DNA from: Blepharisma stoltei
Taxonomy: Eukaryota; Ciliophora; Heterotrichea; Heterotrichida; Blepharismidae
Direction of reading: 5' to 3'
Assembly: GCA_914767885.1 (NCBI GenBank)
Contig: CAJZBQ010000038.1
Location: 1-64,000 of the forward strand
DNA: 64,000 bases
Shown here piece after piece: positions 1-12,097 of this stretch. The notes under the pieces are model-generated. The model did no database searches, was not told the DNA's origin, and saw only the letters and a program-made list of their open reading frames with translations. How positions within the stretch are numbered: position 1 is the first letter of the stretch; each line of letters begins with the position of its first letter. A program made the translations under genes and the position numbers.

Positions 1-2617
1 ACACAGTGCGAGTATAACACCCATAACACCCTAACACCCTAACACCCTACCCCCTAACACCCACACACCCAACTCACCCTAACACCCTAACACCCTAACA
101 CCCTAACACCCTCACACCCTACCCCCTACCCACCCCTAACACCCTACCACCCTAACACCCTATACACCCTAACACCCTACACCCTCACACCCTAACACCC
201 TAACACCCTAACACCCTACACCCTAACACCCTAACACCCTAACACCCTAACACCCAAACACCCTAACACCCTACACCCTACCACCCTACCACCCTACCAA
301 CACCCTAACACCCTAACACCCTAACACCCTAACACCCTAACACCCTAACCACCCCTAACACCCTAACACCCAAACACCCTAACACCCTAACACCCTAACA
401 CCCTAACCACCCTAACACCCTAACACCCTAACACCCTAACACCCTAACACCCTAACACCCTAACACCCTAACACCCTAACACCCTAACACCCTAACACCC
501 TAACCCCTAACACCCTAACACCCTAACACCCTAACACCCTAACACCCTAACACCCTAACACCCCTAACACCCTAACACCTACACCTAACACCCTAACACC
601 CTAACACCCTAACACCCTAACACCCTAACACCCTAACACCCTAACACCCTAACACCCTAACACCCTAACACCCTAACACCCTAACACCCTAACACCCTAA
701 CACCCTAACACCCTAACACCCTAACACCCTAACACCTACACCCTAACACCCTAACACCCTAACACCCTAACACCCTAACACCTACCCAACACCCTAACAC
801 CCTAACACCCTAACACCCTAACACCCTAACACCCTAACACCCTAACACCCTAACACCCTAACACCCTAACACCCTAACACCTAACACCCTAACACCCAAC
901 ACCCTACCCTAACACCCTAACACCCTAACACCCTAACACCCTAACACCCTAACCACACCTAACACCCTAACACCCTAACCCCTAACACCCTAACACCCTA
1001 ACACCCTAACACCCTAACACCCTAACACCCTAACACCCTAACACCCTAACACCCTAACACCCTAACACCCTAACACCCTAACACCCTAACACCCTAACAC
1101 CCTAACACCCTAACACCCTAACACCCTAACACCCTAACACCCTAACACCCTAACACCCTAACACCCTAACACCCTAACACCCTAACACCCTAACACCCTA
1201 ACACCCTAACACCCTAACACCCTAACACCCTAACACCCTAACCCACCCTAACACCCTAACACCCTAACACCCTAACACCCTACACCCTAACACCCTAACA
1301 CCCTAACACCCTAACACCCTAACACCCTAACACCCTAACACCCTAACACCCTAACACCCTAACACCCTAACACCCTAACACCCTAACACCCTAACACCCT
1401 AACACCCTAACACCCTAACACCCTAACACCCTAACACCCTAACACCCAAACACCCTAACACCCTAACACCTAACACCCTAACACCCTAACACCCTAACAC
1501 CCTAACACCCTAACACCCTAACACCCTAACACCCTAAACACCCTAACACCCTAACACCCTAACACCCTAACACCCTAACACCCTAACACCCTAACACCCT
1601 AACACCCTAACACCCTAACACCCTAACACCCTAACAACCCTAACACCCTAACACCCTAACACCCTAACACCCTAACACCCTAACACCCTAACACCCTAAC
1701 ACCCTAACACCCTAACACCCTAACACCCTAACACCCTAACACCCTAACACCCTAACACCCTAACACCCTAACACCCTAACACCCTAACACCCTAACACCC
1801 TAACACCCTAACACCCTAACACCCTAACACCCTAACACCCTAACACCCTAACACCCTAACACCCTAACACCCTAACACCCTAACACCCTAACACCCTAAC
1901 ACCCTAACACCCTAACACCCTAACACCCTAACACCCTAACAACCCTAACACCCTAACACCCTAACCCTAACACCCTAACACCCTAACACCCTAACACCCT
2001 AACACCCTAACACCCTAACACCCTAACACCCTAACACCCTAACACCCTAACACCCTAACACCCTAACACCCTAACACCCTAACACCCTAACACCCTAACA
2101 CCCTAACACCCTAACACCCTAACACCCTAACACCCTAACACCCTAACACCCTAACACCTAACACCCTAACACCCTAACACCCTAACACCCTAACACCCTA
2201 ACACCCTAACACCCTAACACCCTAACACCCTAACACCCTAACACCCTAACACCCTAACACCCTAACACCCTAACACCCTAACACCCTAACACCCTAACAC
2301 CCTAACACCCTAACACCCTAACACCCTAACACCCTAACACCCTAACACCCTAACACCCTAACACCCTAACACCCTAACACCCTAACACCCTAACACCCTA
2401 ACACCCTAACACCCTAACACCCTAACACCCTAACACCCTAACACCCTAACACCCTAACACCCTAACACCCTAACACCCTAACACCCTAACACCCTAACAC
2501 CCTAACACCCTAACACCCTAACACCCTAACACCCTAACACCCTAACACCCTAACACCCTAACACCCTAACACCCTAACACCCTAACACCCTAACACCCTA
2601 ACCACACCCTAACACCC
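1..2617. repeat. Telomere, CCCTAACA repeats
   Basis: A nearly unbroken array of the 8-mer CCCTAACA fills the left end, so the C-rich strand reads 5' to 3' into the chromosome as expected for a left telomere. The first ~360 bases and scattered later spots contain damaged units such as CCCTACC, CCCAAACA or a missing base, which looks like read-end noise. The array stops at aacaccc (2611-2617) and unique sequence begins. This unit is the heterotrich type (Blepharisma, Stentor). At 2.6 kb it is much longer than I recall for macronuclear telomeres, which fits a germline chromosome end; that point is inference. Confidence 0.97.
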
Positions 2618-2897
2618 GTTAAGTGTTCCTTTTCAGTTGTAAAAAGAGTGATTTTTTAATATAAGGTTAGTCAGCCTTGGAGATTGATAAATTCGTCCAT
2701 AAGTAATTGCATTTTGATTTCTATAAACTTTAATAATGGAACTAGACTTCAATCAATATTTATATGCTAAACCTTGCGCATGAGTATTTATTTTTCTAAT
2801 TCACAAAGGTGGTATCCTATTAATTTAAGCTAAAATATTCTTTATTTTAGAAATAAAAGAAAATTTGCATTATCCGAACAATTTAATAATGAATTTT
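2618..2897. other. Subtelomeric spacer
   Basis: AT-rich unique sequence between the telomere and the first gene remnant. I see no gene, no subtelomeric tandem repeat and no MITE end here. Confidence 0.6.
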
Positions 2898-5315
2898 TTA
2901 AGTCCTTGCTTTATTTAATAAATAAAAAAATAAATAGCTATTTCCTGCATCGTAGTTTTTATCACTTACTGATGAGTCGTTATACAATCTCCAAACATTC
3001 CCATCTTTAGTATAAGCTGTATAATGCCCATTATTTCCAGAGTCATAGTAGCATATAACACGATAGAGACTGAATTCATAATCTTCTACCTTCAATTTTT
3101 CCTCAATTTTGGCATTAGAAAAATTTGTATTACCTGCTAGATAAAAAATTAGCATGTCAGAGCACAAACTTTCTTAATCGTAATACTCATATGCCTCGGT
3201 GAATCACAAAATTAACAGTAAAGCATATTATCTCCTCTAAAGTGCTGGACCTTTGCTTTTAACTCTTTAAATGCGTGCTGATTTGAATTTTTTTATTATT
3301 TAGAATCGTAAAAAAGCTTTGATTTTCTTGATTTTGCATGGACTTTCTACACTTAATGCATAGAAATTCTTGAATCAGGGTGGTATTTGGCAAACTAACA
3401 CTGGAAAGCTCTTCTATATCTTTTTGTATAATATATTTACATTTATTTTCATCTGCAATTGTTAGGAATCATTAATTTAATAATGCAAAAAACTAGAGAA
3501 TAATATAAAAAGGCATAATTTTGATAATAGGCAGATAAAAACTCTTTTAAATTTTGCTGGCCTAATGAATCAAGCTATATAGAGATTACGATAATTATTC
3601 TTGATTAACTTGATCTTTAAAACTCCTTAAAGCTTGCTCGATATTTCCTCCTTTTTCTCTCATAATATTAAAAACTCTGTATAAAAGAGTGACTGTTTAT
3701 GCTCCTCACGAAGTTTACAAACCTATCACTGCTTGCTAAGGCTTGCAAAACACTATTAAAAAATTAGGTATTAATAAGATTTGGGAAACCTAACTTTCTT
3801 TGGTTAAAAATTGTGAAAGAACCATAGGGGCTGAAAGAGTCTTTTGGCAGCTTTGGAGATTCTTCTGACAGTTTTGGAAATTCTTCTGAAAGCTTTGGAG
3901 GTTTTTCTTGTTTTTTTAGTTTCTTCTTGAACATTTTTTATTTTCTGAATTATTTCATCTTTTTCTTTTTCTTCAAGGATTGATGCCATTTCTTTGTATT
4001 TATCTTCGTTCCTTCCTGCTTTTTCTTTTTCTTTAATGAACTCTTCATTTTTCTCTTGGAGCTTTTCATTGATTTCTTATTTCTCTTCTTGCAAAACTTT
4101 ATTTTTTCCTTTTCTTTTTTAATCAATTCCTTGTGAGCCTGTATTTCTTTTCTTTGGCTGCGACTCTTTCCATATCATTGGCTTTTTGCAGGAGAATAAT
4201 TTAAAGAGATTTTCTTTAGTGTACACTTATTTATATTTTTCGAGGATCCTTAAAATACCCTTCGTCTTCTTTAATTGTCTTAATCATTTTTTCTTGTCTT
4301 GAATTTTCTAGATGAATTTCGACTTCATTTTCCAAGTCGGCTTTTATAATATTGAGGCCTTCCTCTGAACTTTTAGATAAGTCAACTTGAACTCTTTGTT
4401 CTCAATCAATTTTGATTCAAAATCTTTAGAGATCAGAGACATCCATTTGCCATTTCCGTAGAAATAAGCCTCTTTTGAGAAATCTGAAAAGATTGAGATA
4501 TGCAAGTAATACCCCCACTGTAGGCATTACTTTAGATGGAAATAAGACTTCATTTCTGCAATTACAAAGTATTTTTGCAAAACTCCCCTAGCCTCTCACT
4601 GTTTATGCTGCTGAAAACCAAATTTCTGACTCTTTTAATTTCTCTTCCAAAATTTCATTGTTTTTGTAAAACATTAGGGTGTTAATCAAAGAAAGCGCTG
4701 CCTCAATATTTTAATCAGACTCCATGAAAATCAACTTTTCAGCCATTTTTTATAATAGGATGTTTCCATAAATGTTTTATTTATTGACATTATTTGCAAA
4801 ATTAGCTGTATATTGTCTTGCAATTCTTTCATAAGTTAATCTATCAGCTCTAATAACAGTGGATACGTCGTTACATCAGAGTAGGGCTCTCTTAGGAAAA
4901 CGCATATAGAATTCAAGATACAGCTTATTGATATATTTGGCATCCAAGTAAGGCTGAGAACTTGTATGCATGCTTTCCCATCGGAGTCCACATTTGGGTG
5001 GAAAATTCTTGTTTTAAAAAAATTCGGGAGGAGAAGCTGGGAAATTGGAAGGGAAAATTAGCTCGAAGCGAAATTTTCCACCTTCAAAAGGAGTTCCTGG
5101 AGGGCCGAAAACAGTCCATTCCAATGGAAAAACTCTTGTCCTATGTTAACTTCGATTCCTTGTATAGGAGTTTGTTTGAGCTTATTGAACTCTTCGATTA
5201 TCTTGATCATTTTATTATGGATATTTGCTTTTATGCATTCTACAATTAATTGTAGAAGGGTATTTAAATAGTAAGTATTCCCAACATTAGGAAATCCACG
5301 TTTATGAGATCTCAT
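2898..5315 (-). pseudogene. Ubiquitin-specific protease (USP/C19) remnant, catalytic Cys lost
   Basis: Both ends of a USP fold are recognisable on the minus strand. The N-terminal Cys box near 5315-5250 reads KRGFPNVGNTYYLNTLLQ; in active USPs this is G-N-T-C-Y/F, so the nucleophile is replaced by Tyr (codon TAC at 5273-5271). The C-terminal His box near 3040-2960 is well kept (NNGHYTAYTKDGNVWRLYND). Between them lie a lysine/arginine-rich coiled coil (3989-3804) and a segment near 4750-4600, with several frame changes and TAA/TAG stops. A GC-richer stretch at about 4993-5093 with near-palindromic ends (GGTGGAAAATTC / GAAATTTTCCACC) interrupts the N-terminal part and may be an insertion. A deubiquitinase would cleave ubiquitin isopeptide bonds; this copy almost certainly cannot. 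Confidence 0.75.
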
Positions 5316-5545
5316 GCTGTCTGGCAGGGATGGTTGAATGGGAAATGCTAGCTTTTCAGGAACAATACTTAGAGTTAGTTTATAGGGCCTTGGAGATTCT
5401 AAAAGGATCTTATAATCTTACTAAGTAAAAGAAGCAAAAACACTCAAAAAGGGCCACAAAAATTAGCTCGAGTTGCTACAGCTCCTAAAAAGGCTCAACA
5501 AAACCAAAAATAGACAAAGAGAGTCTAAGCCTAAATAGAAATGAA

Positions 5546-6433
5546 ATGCATCTAAGTAATTTAAATACTTTTCGCACAGATAGAGAAGAAACGAAAGAAA
5601 TTTATGAATTCGCTTATAATATCGCTAAAAGTAAAAGCCCAAATAATAGGCCACCCCTTCTTAGCGAACAAAAAAATCTTGTTCGCTCACGAAAGGGGTT
5701 AATTTGTTTTTAAAACATTTACACAGAAACCCTACAGAATTTTTTTTTAAATTTAAAAAAATTCTCATTCGTAAAACAATCGAGATGTAAAAATTACTTA
5801 AAAATACAAAATTTATGTTTTAAAATGCAAACTGTTTAAATTAACCAGAATTAGCTAGAGATTTCGTTACACTAATTGTCACTTATATATCAAAATGTTT
5901 TTTCATAAAAAATGTTTGTTCGCTCACGGAGGGGGAGTGAGCAAAAGTCTGCATTTAACTTATTTTTAATACAACTAGAAAAGAGTCTGATATGCAGAAG
6001 CCATGAGACAATTATAAAGAATGAAAATAGGTCGATTTTTATGGTGGATGCAAGTAAAACAAGAAGTATACAGAGTTATGTAGATGAATTAAAGAATTCT
6101 GAGTGCTTTAAAGGGGCAAATGCGCTTTACTCTGACAGATGTGGATGCTTGAGGGATATGATAATTGAAACAAAGCACATTGAGACCTCTGCTACTTTAG
6201 TTTTTTATTTATTTCCATCAGTGTATTTTATTCCAGACTGTCAAATATACATAGAAAATAACGATTATATGCTTTATGGAGTCATCTGTCATAAATCTTC
6301 TGGGTGCTATTCTGCTTTTACTTATTGTGAATCTGGAAGTTCCTGAGTTGAGTATAGTTGGTCAAAGGTGGCACCTGTTGGTCTGCCTGATTTTAGATAT
6401 GTTTGCATTCTTTTCTATAAAAATAAAATTTAA
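5546..6433 (+). pseudogene. Second USP-like protein, catalytic His replaced, MITE inside
   Basis: Plus-strand relative of the preceding USP. The 5' part (5546-5640) encodes a segment ending EIYEFAYNIAKSKSPNN. A MITE relic follows, then from about 5942 the USP body resumes (SAFNLFLIQLEKSL), with a mid-domain and C-terminal box. Reading TGA at 6346 as Trp extends the frame through SSWVEYSWSKVAPVGLPDF to TAA at 6431-6433. The box that should be G-H-Y reads SSGCYSAFTY, so the catalytic His is Cys, and the zinc-binding CxxC pairs are incomplete. The two parts are out of frame by one base across the element. A degenerate USP is most likely; a pseudoenzyme cannot be excluded. Confidence 0.65.
5651..5940 (-). 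mobile_element. Diverged copy of the CTCCCC MITE
   Basis: Carries the family landmarks in reverse orientation: a hairpin built on GCGAACAAAA / TTGTTCGCTCAC at 5670-5695, AT-rich core with the shared motif AATTAGCTAGAGATTTCGTTA, and the terminal block GTTCGCTCACGGAGGGGGAG followed by TGA at 5938-5940. The left terminus is damaged (CCACCCC instead of TNA-CTCCCC), so the target duplication is not recognisable. It interrupts the plus-strand USP-like gene. Confidence 0.8.
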
Positions 6434-6682
6434 TTGGCCACTTTTAAACAAAATCTTAAATATTTTATTAAGGGTATTACTTCTGCAAATATATTAATTC
6501 AAGATCCTAAATTTTGTAATTTAAAAATTTAGACCATAAGTGCCACCTTTATAAGTGAGATTAATGCTTGTATATACCCAAATACCTTTAAATTTGCATA
6601 CCCTCACACTTTTAGCAGACCCTAATATAATAACATCATAATCTTTATAGCAGAAAGCCATGGTTTTCAAAATTTGGTACTT

Positions 6683-7513
6683 CTAAAGGATAAAAAAAAG
6701 AGTCTTCTCAGCTCGAGCTTGGATCAATTTTTTCAGTTTTCATTGAATGGACATTTGCAAAATTTTTGCTAAATTGATAAGAAGCTGGCAGCACATCAGG
6801 CGACTTATCAAAATCATTCCTAGCAACTTGGCTTCTTCTATTAGCTCTAACCTTGAATCAAATGCCAATCTTGAAGAATCAGTCTGATAAGACCTTGATT
6901 TCTGCATCAAAGAGGACCTATTTTTAAAAGACCCAAAGTTTTCTGTTCTTCCAGGAAGGTTTTTTATCCCATACCTTCTAAATTGTTCAATCCCAGCCAC
7001 TTTCTTTTAAACAATTTATTTGGGTCATTTTTTTTAACAGTTTTTGAAATTTTCTATTTTCTATAGTCAGATTTTCTTATAATAGAATTATAGTCCACAA
7101 TATAAACATATCGTTTACAGTCTCTAGCAGTGTGCCCCATTTCTGAACAAAGATAACACCTAACACCGAGCGCACTTAAATCTTGTTCACATTGCTTTAC
7201 TAATAACTTAGTGACCTCTTCTTCATTATATCTTACTATAATAAGATCATTGAATTTTGAATGTTTCAGCTCAAAAAGCTCAGTATAGCCTGTAGAGCTT
7301 ATAGAAGCACATCTTTTTTGGCCTAGAAAAAAACCAATTTCTCCGAAATATTTACCTTTAAAAAGTTCTCTGAAAGTGGTCAAAGTTTTATAGTCGTAAA
7401 TTTCTACCAACCCCTTGAAAATCCAAACATACTCCTTTCCAGTTGGTCTTCTTTTACAATTCTATCGTGAGGCCCACCCAAACACCTGTAAATCTAAAAA
7501 TGGACCATATACC
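6683..7513 (-). pseudogene. Cyclic-nucleotide-binding domain of a voltage-gated-type channel, C-terminal part
   Basis: The minus-strand frame at 7425-7054 contains a clear cNMP-binding domain (YVWIFKGLVEIYD, then GKYFGEIGFFLGQKRCA in the phosphate-binding cassette region), followed by a CCHC zinc knuckle (CYLCSEMGHTARDC, about 7160-7120). A tail from 7000 to the TAG at 6685-6683 reads through one TGA as Trp. The upstream half of the domain (LGGPHDRIVKEDQL) lies in another frame, one base off, at about 7470-7436. An element at 7514-7699 cuts the gene, and a possible earlier piece (ARFLESGNIKKAS) lies at 7790-7710. The family comprises ciliate K+ channels gated or modulated by cyclic nucleotides. 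The pore and voltage-sensor segments are not visible, so this is a broken copy. Confidence 0.7.
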
Positions 7514-7699
7514 TTAACTCCCCTCCTTGATCGAACGATGGCGAGTCGTTCGATCAAGGTTGGGGGGGAGTAATATATTTTTATATATATATAAAAAATT
7601 TGCATGATATGAAAATCGTTCGATCAAGGATGAGGGTTAATTTTCCCAATTTTTAGGAATTTTTACAGTTAATCGTTCAATCAAGGATGGGGGAAGTTA
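7514..7699. mobile_element. MITE-like element, second family (TTGATCGAACGA)
   Basis: Bounded by TTA on both sides (7514-7516 and 7697-7699), with inverted ends ACTCCCCTCCTTGATCGAAC and TCGTTCAATCAAGGATGGGG. A perfect internal hairpin (TTGATCGAACGA...TCGTTCGATCAA, 7531-7560) sits next to the left end, and a third copy of the motif lies near 7617. Architecture and outer CTCCCC bases match the main MITE family, but the subterminal motif is different. It interrupts the cNMP-binding channel gene. Confidence 0.8.
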
Positions 7700-7926
7700 G
7701 ACCTTTCGTTTTGAGGCTTTTTTAATATTGCCAGACTCCAAAAATCGTGCCCAGATAATGAATATATTAACTTCACTGAAAGCGTCATCCGCATATTATG
7801 TATATAAATTAATTGAGGGAAGAATATCTCTATAGTATTAAAAGACAAAGCTGAAAGCTCAGATATGAAGATTGGATATAAAAACTTTTGAGATTAACCG
7901 ATAATTTCTTTGAACCTGTGAGCCAC

Positions 7927-8239
7927 TTACTCCACATCTCCGTGAGCGAACAAAACCATTAGAAAATCCCTATTACTTGCCAAAAACCTACCCTCCGTGA
8001 GTGAACAAAAAAAATTTTTTATAGAAAAAAAAATTTGATATATAAATGATAATTAGTATAATGAAATCTCTAGCTAATTCTACTTAATTTCAAACAAATT
8101 GCGTTTTAAAACATAAATTTTACAAATTAAATTAATATTCCAATTTTTACAAATTGGGATTTTATAAAATTCGAAAAAAAAATTAACCCCTCTGTGAGCT
8201 AACAAAATTTTTTGTTCGCTCACGGAGGGGCAAGAGTTA
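7927..8239 (+). mobile_element. CTCCCC MITE, C-type
   Basis: Direct TTA at 7927-7929 and 8237-8239. Order inside: outer motif CCGTGAGCGAACAAAACC, second direct motif CCTCCGTGAGTGAACAAA, AT-rich core containing TATAAATGATAATTAGTATA, then the right-end hairpin ending GTTCGCTCACGGAGGGG. Slightly shorter C/G runs than other copies. It encodes no protein and would depend on another element's transposase. Confidence 0.9.
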
Positions 8240-8272
8240 GCAGAAGAGTATGCATAAATGAAATAAAGAACT

Positions 8273-8566
8273 TTGTTGCTATGGCAACGACAACCCTCGA
8301 ACAGGATTTCATACATTATTGATCTAAAAACAATTACAGTAAAAAGAAGAGTTTTTGATGGAATTCCATGCTGTAATACAGTAGGCCTTTACTTCCAAAA
8401 TTCAGTTTTCTTCCTGAGAGCAGCTTATGGGAAATACCCATGTACTCGCATGGATAAGTATGATTTAATTGAAGATAGATGGAAAAGTTGCTTAGTTTTC
8501 TGCAATGCAATGTTTAAATTATGCTCCTGTACTGTCTTCAAAACTCTATCTTATTTCGTGCATTAA
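8273..8566 (+). pseudogene. Kelch-type propeller fragment
   Basis: The frame contains blade-like sequence: a hydrophobic strand YFQNSVFFLRAAYGK, then MDKYDLIEDRWKSC, the usual end of a Kelch repeat where a Trp follows an acidic turn. It resembles the Kelch part of the complete genes at 34-38 kb but covers only about one and a half blades. It starts just downstream of a MITE and stops at TAA 8564-8566. Too short to be functional alone. Confidence 0.5.
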
Positions 8567-9159
8567 ATTAAAAACTATTTATTAATTTGACATAAGTGTT
8601 AATAGCTGCTCCGAAATATTACTTATCGAGGATTCAGTTAACCAATTTAAAATTTTATTTATTGTTTATTTAAGACTTATATAGCTGTAAAACAAATTGG
8701 CAAAATGTAGGGAAGCTTGATTGTGATTCTGATCTGAATTATTGCCCATTTAAAAAATTTTTAAGGACTTTTACGTTCTGAGTTTTTCGATTATTTCAGC
8801 TTGAGTTGCAATAGGTTTGACCTAATGAAAATTTTCTAAAACTCACTGATTTTTTCCAAATTTGGTTAAATTTTATCCAGGACTACTACAAGTGCCATAT
8901 GAGGACTTCACAGTTATAGTAGAAAAGCTGACAAAGCTTGAAATTTATTCTGCTCAATCACGAAAAACGCAATTGAAAAGTTTTATCGAACAGCGGAAAG
9001 CCATTCAATATGCTAAAAAATCTGCATTAAAGGTTCTATTTCTAGGACAAACTTTTTACTAAAATAAAACTCTGAAAATTCCAAAAATCACATTTATATG
9101 AGATGATATTTCAGCATTTTACAAAGTTTGAAATCCAAAGATGACTTAATAAACTTAGA
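8567..9159. other. Spacer with no supported gene
   Basis: AT-rich. A 66-codon open frame at 8862-9062 (contains KLTKLEIYSAQSRKTQ) has helix-like composition but no recognisable domain. It may be the coiled-coil part of another Kelch-family remnant. Confidence 0.4.
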
Positions 9160-9560
9160 AAACCTGGCTAAATCTTGGAGGAGATCCGAATTATTAGCGA
9201 TGTCTTGTTGATGATCCATCTTTTCAGCTAGCTCATCACGATTATATTAATACTTATCGCCTAAAAGCAACTCTTTATAATATTAAACAAGATAGCGATA
9301 GAATTAATTTTAATATCTATGATATAGAAAATAAAAGTGAATAAATCAAGGAGGGAGACGTTCCTGAGCCTCTAGGCTATGAAACATGCATTTCTCAATT
9401 ACCAAATGATAATTTATTTCCTATAGCTCTAATTCTGGGATTTTGTTGATAATGATGAGAATTATAGAGTTCTGCAGCTGCCATTGCCATTTCTCTTCAG
9501 CTAAAAAGGGAAAGAGAATATTGTTGACATTTATGATGGCAGTCACATTAGACGTCACTA
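9160..9560 (+). pseudogene. Degenerate Kelch-family fragment
   Basis: Aligns by eye with the region just before and within the first Kelch blade of the complete copies: INTYRLKATLYNI, NFNIYDIENKSE, then ETCISQLPNDNLF and NYRVLQLP-like sequence, against NAYRQKTSLYKI, NLIIYDTENDSE and TCIAQLPNGNLF in the 34-kb copy. It contains a TAA after ENKSE and frame changes. It lies directly upstream of the near-complete copy at 9690. Confidence 0.65.
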
Positions 9561-9689
9561 GTTTAACTTGAAATAAAAATCATTAACCGCACTATCTTAT
9601 TTAGTGGCTTAATAGATATCATTTAATGCTCTTGTGTATTAACTATATAGCAGATTTTAGATAAAATTTAGCTAGCATTATAAAAATTA

Positions 9690-11783
9690 ATGGAGCTTAT
9701 GCAATGTTTCGAGCAAGGGTGCAAGAACGAGGTTGAATACTCATGCCCATGCACATCTCCTGAAACTCTATCCTGCGTACAGCATATTGGGGAGCACATG
9801 AAACTTCCTAATAGAACTCATGTTCCCAACTTCATTTTTGTAGAGCCATGCAAAGGGACAAAAGAAGAAATTCTTAAGTTTCTCACAAGAAAAAAATTAA
9901 AAAATAGCAAGCTGAAGGGAAAGATGCTAGCATCCTTTAGCAAGCGTTTGCTAGAATCAGAGGACGATATTGAAGAACTCTTAAAAAATTTGGATTCATA
10001 TTCAGCTGAAATAAGTGATTATTTGACAAAAATTTCTCAAGCTCAAAAATTATCAAAATCAGAGCAAGACCCGATTTTAGGATTATTGAATTTGCAACCT
10101 GATGAAGCTATTGAGAAATTAAAAAAAATTATTCCGACCAATCAAGAATGGTCCAAAAGTGCAAAGCTATTTTGTGCTCTCGGTGAAAAAATTGAAAAAA
10201 CGATTGAGTGTATTATTGAAGACAAATTTGAAGCTTATTTAGATAAAAGACTGTCTAATGTAGAAAACACTCTTCAAGAGCACAGCAAAATTATTAAATC
10301 AGTCAATGAAGAGCATAAAAAGAGCATTGATTCAACGAACGATCAGATAGCAAACATCAAAGAATCTATTTCTAAACTAATAAATGAGAATGAAAAGAGC
10401 AAGAGAGACTTAAAAGACTGGAAAGAAGAAATAATGCTTAACACAAAAAATGAAATAGACCTGTCTAATTCTCAAATTATTAAAATAAATCAAGATAATG
10501 AAAAGAGCAAGAGAGACTTAAAAGACTGGAAAGAAGAAATAATGCTTAACACAAAAAATGAAATAGACCTGTCTAATTCTCAAATTATTAAAATAAATCA
10601 AGATAATGAAAAGAGCAAGAGAGACTTAAAAGACTGGAAAGAAGAAATAATGCTTAACACAAAAAATGAAATAGACCTGTTTAATTCTCAAATTATTAAA
10701 ATAAATCAAGATAATGAAAAGAGCAAGAAAGACTTAAAAGACTGAAAAGAAGAAATAATACTTAACACAAAAAATGAAACAGACCTGCTTAATTCTCAAA
10801 TTATTAAAATAAATCAAGATCTCAGCAAAAGTTAATGAATTTCTAAAGTCTCAAAGCATTCAAGAGCTAAGAGAGAAGAGCTCTGAAATTTTAAATAGAC
10901 CAAATGACCCAGAATTAGAGCAAGACTTTAGGAGAACCTGCTCAAAGTTCAGTAGCGATGTCTGTGTTGATCAGCAAGCTTATCAAGATTATACTAATGC
11001 TTATCGCCAAAAAACATCTCTTTATACAATTATAAAGAAAGACAACAGAACTAATTTGTTTATTTATGATACAGAGAATGATAGTAAAGAAGTAAGGATA
11101 TTAGAGACTCCTGAACCACTGGATTGAAGCACTTGCATTGCTCAGCTTCCTAATGGTAATTTATTTTGCTTTGGCAATAACCAACCTTCTGGAGTTTCAT
11201 TGATAATTGATGAGAATTATAGAGTCCGGCAGCTGCCATCTGGAACTCCTTGTAGTGTTCATCAGCTATCTATTTCAATAATAGTCTTTATTGCTTTGGA
11301 GGATCAAAAGATTATAATATTTTAACTCTATCAGAGAGATTTGATTTAAATGAAAACCGATGAATTAAATTAAAGCCACTGCCACAAGCTGATTACCTTT
11401 GCACTAGTGTAATATTTAACGGGAATATTGTGATTTCTGGAAGGAATAATAAAAATCTTTTGAGGTATTCAATTGGTAGCAACACTTTCGCAACAATTCC
11501 TTATGATTTTCAAGCTAATAAATACAAGATTCTTATAAGTGCAGAGAGACTGTATTTAATTGAATGTGAAAATGGATCAATCTATGAAAGCGAATTGTCA
11601 AATGATACTGCCTGGAGACGAATTGGAGACTCAATAATAGATTATTTTTATCAAGTTTATTTGTCATATAATAAAGGAGGAATAAACATTGCAAACTATT
11701 ATGATGTTAGTTATCCTATTCGTTACTTCAAGTTTAATTTAGAGACGAAAAGATTAACTAAGTTGGATGAAATAAGATTATAA
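9690..11783 (+). CDS. B-box / coiled-coil / Kelch-like protein, copy A (two frameshifts)
   Basis: N-terminal Cys/His cluster of B-box type (CFEQGCKNEVEYSCPC ... LSCVQH ... EH, residues ~5-35), then a long coiled coil (about residues 80-390) with a tandem 36-residue repeat, then a six-stranded-propeller-like Kelch region with TCIAQLPNGNLFCFGNN, YCFGG-like blades and NENRWIKLKPLP. TGA is Trp at 10743-10745 and at several Kelch positions. Two one-base shifts break the frame: an extra A in AGCAAAAGTTAATG (~10827) and a lost base near 11262. Undoing both gives a continuous ~695-residue product. B-box plus coiled coil suggests self-association and Kelch suggests partner binding; no enzyme motif is seen. 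Probably a cytosolic scaffold or ligase-adaptor-like protein. Confidence 0.7.
10389..10820 (+). repeat. 108-bp in-frame tandem repeat (4 units)
   Basis: Four consecutive 108-bp units start at 10389, 10497, 10605 and 10713. Each encodes 36 residues of coiled coil (NEKSKRDLKDWKEEIM... to ...KINQD). Units 1-3 are almost identical; unit 4 differs by a few bases, including TGG to TGA at the conserved Trp. The paralogue at 16260 has only one unit, so this is a recent expansion lengthening the coiled coil by three units. Confidence 0.95.
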
Positions 11784-12097
11784 TAAATAGGTCTCATTTA
11801 ATAATCTTTTGCTATTAACTCTTTCAATATCTTTTATTGATCAATCTGGCTTCTATTTTGTAGTGAAAATGTTTTTGTTAGGGATTTTTTTAAGCTGGTC
11901 AATTTATTTGACTCTTCAAAGTCTCTTTTAAAAGATATAAAAGTTTCTGAATAAACAATTTTGGGAGTCTATTGCATTATTTGCAAATTTTTTGACTTCA
12001 TTTTTTCTCTTAATGAAATAGAGTTATAAAACTCATCAAGTCAGCTTGCACCGGTTTCATTAAGAATATCTAATTCCACTTTTAAATAAGAAGCAGT

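Noticed and set aside
1-2617. Bacterial or organellar origin of the contig
   Set aside because: Heterotrich-type telomere, spliceosomal mini-intron, importin-alpha, USP and protein kinase genes are eukaryotic nuclear features.
8080-8316. Minus-strand 78-aa frame overlapping a MITE and the Kelch fragment
   Set aside because: Most of it is MITE sequence; the opposite-strand Kelch frame has recognisable blade sequence.
10389-10820. Possible CRISPR-like array (regular direct repeats)
   Set aside because: Repeats are contiguous, in frame and have no spacers; this is a protein-coding tandem repeat in a eukaryote.
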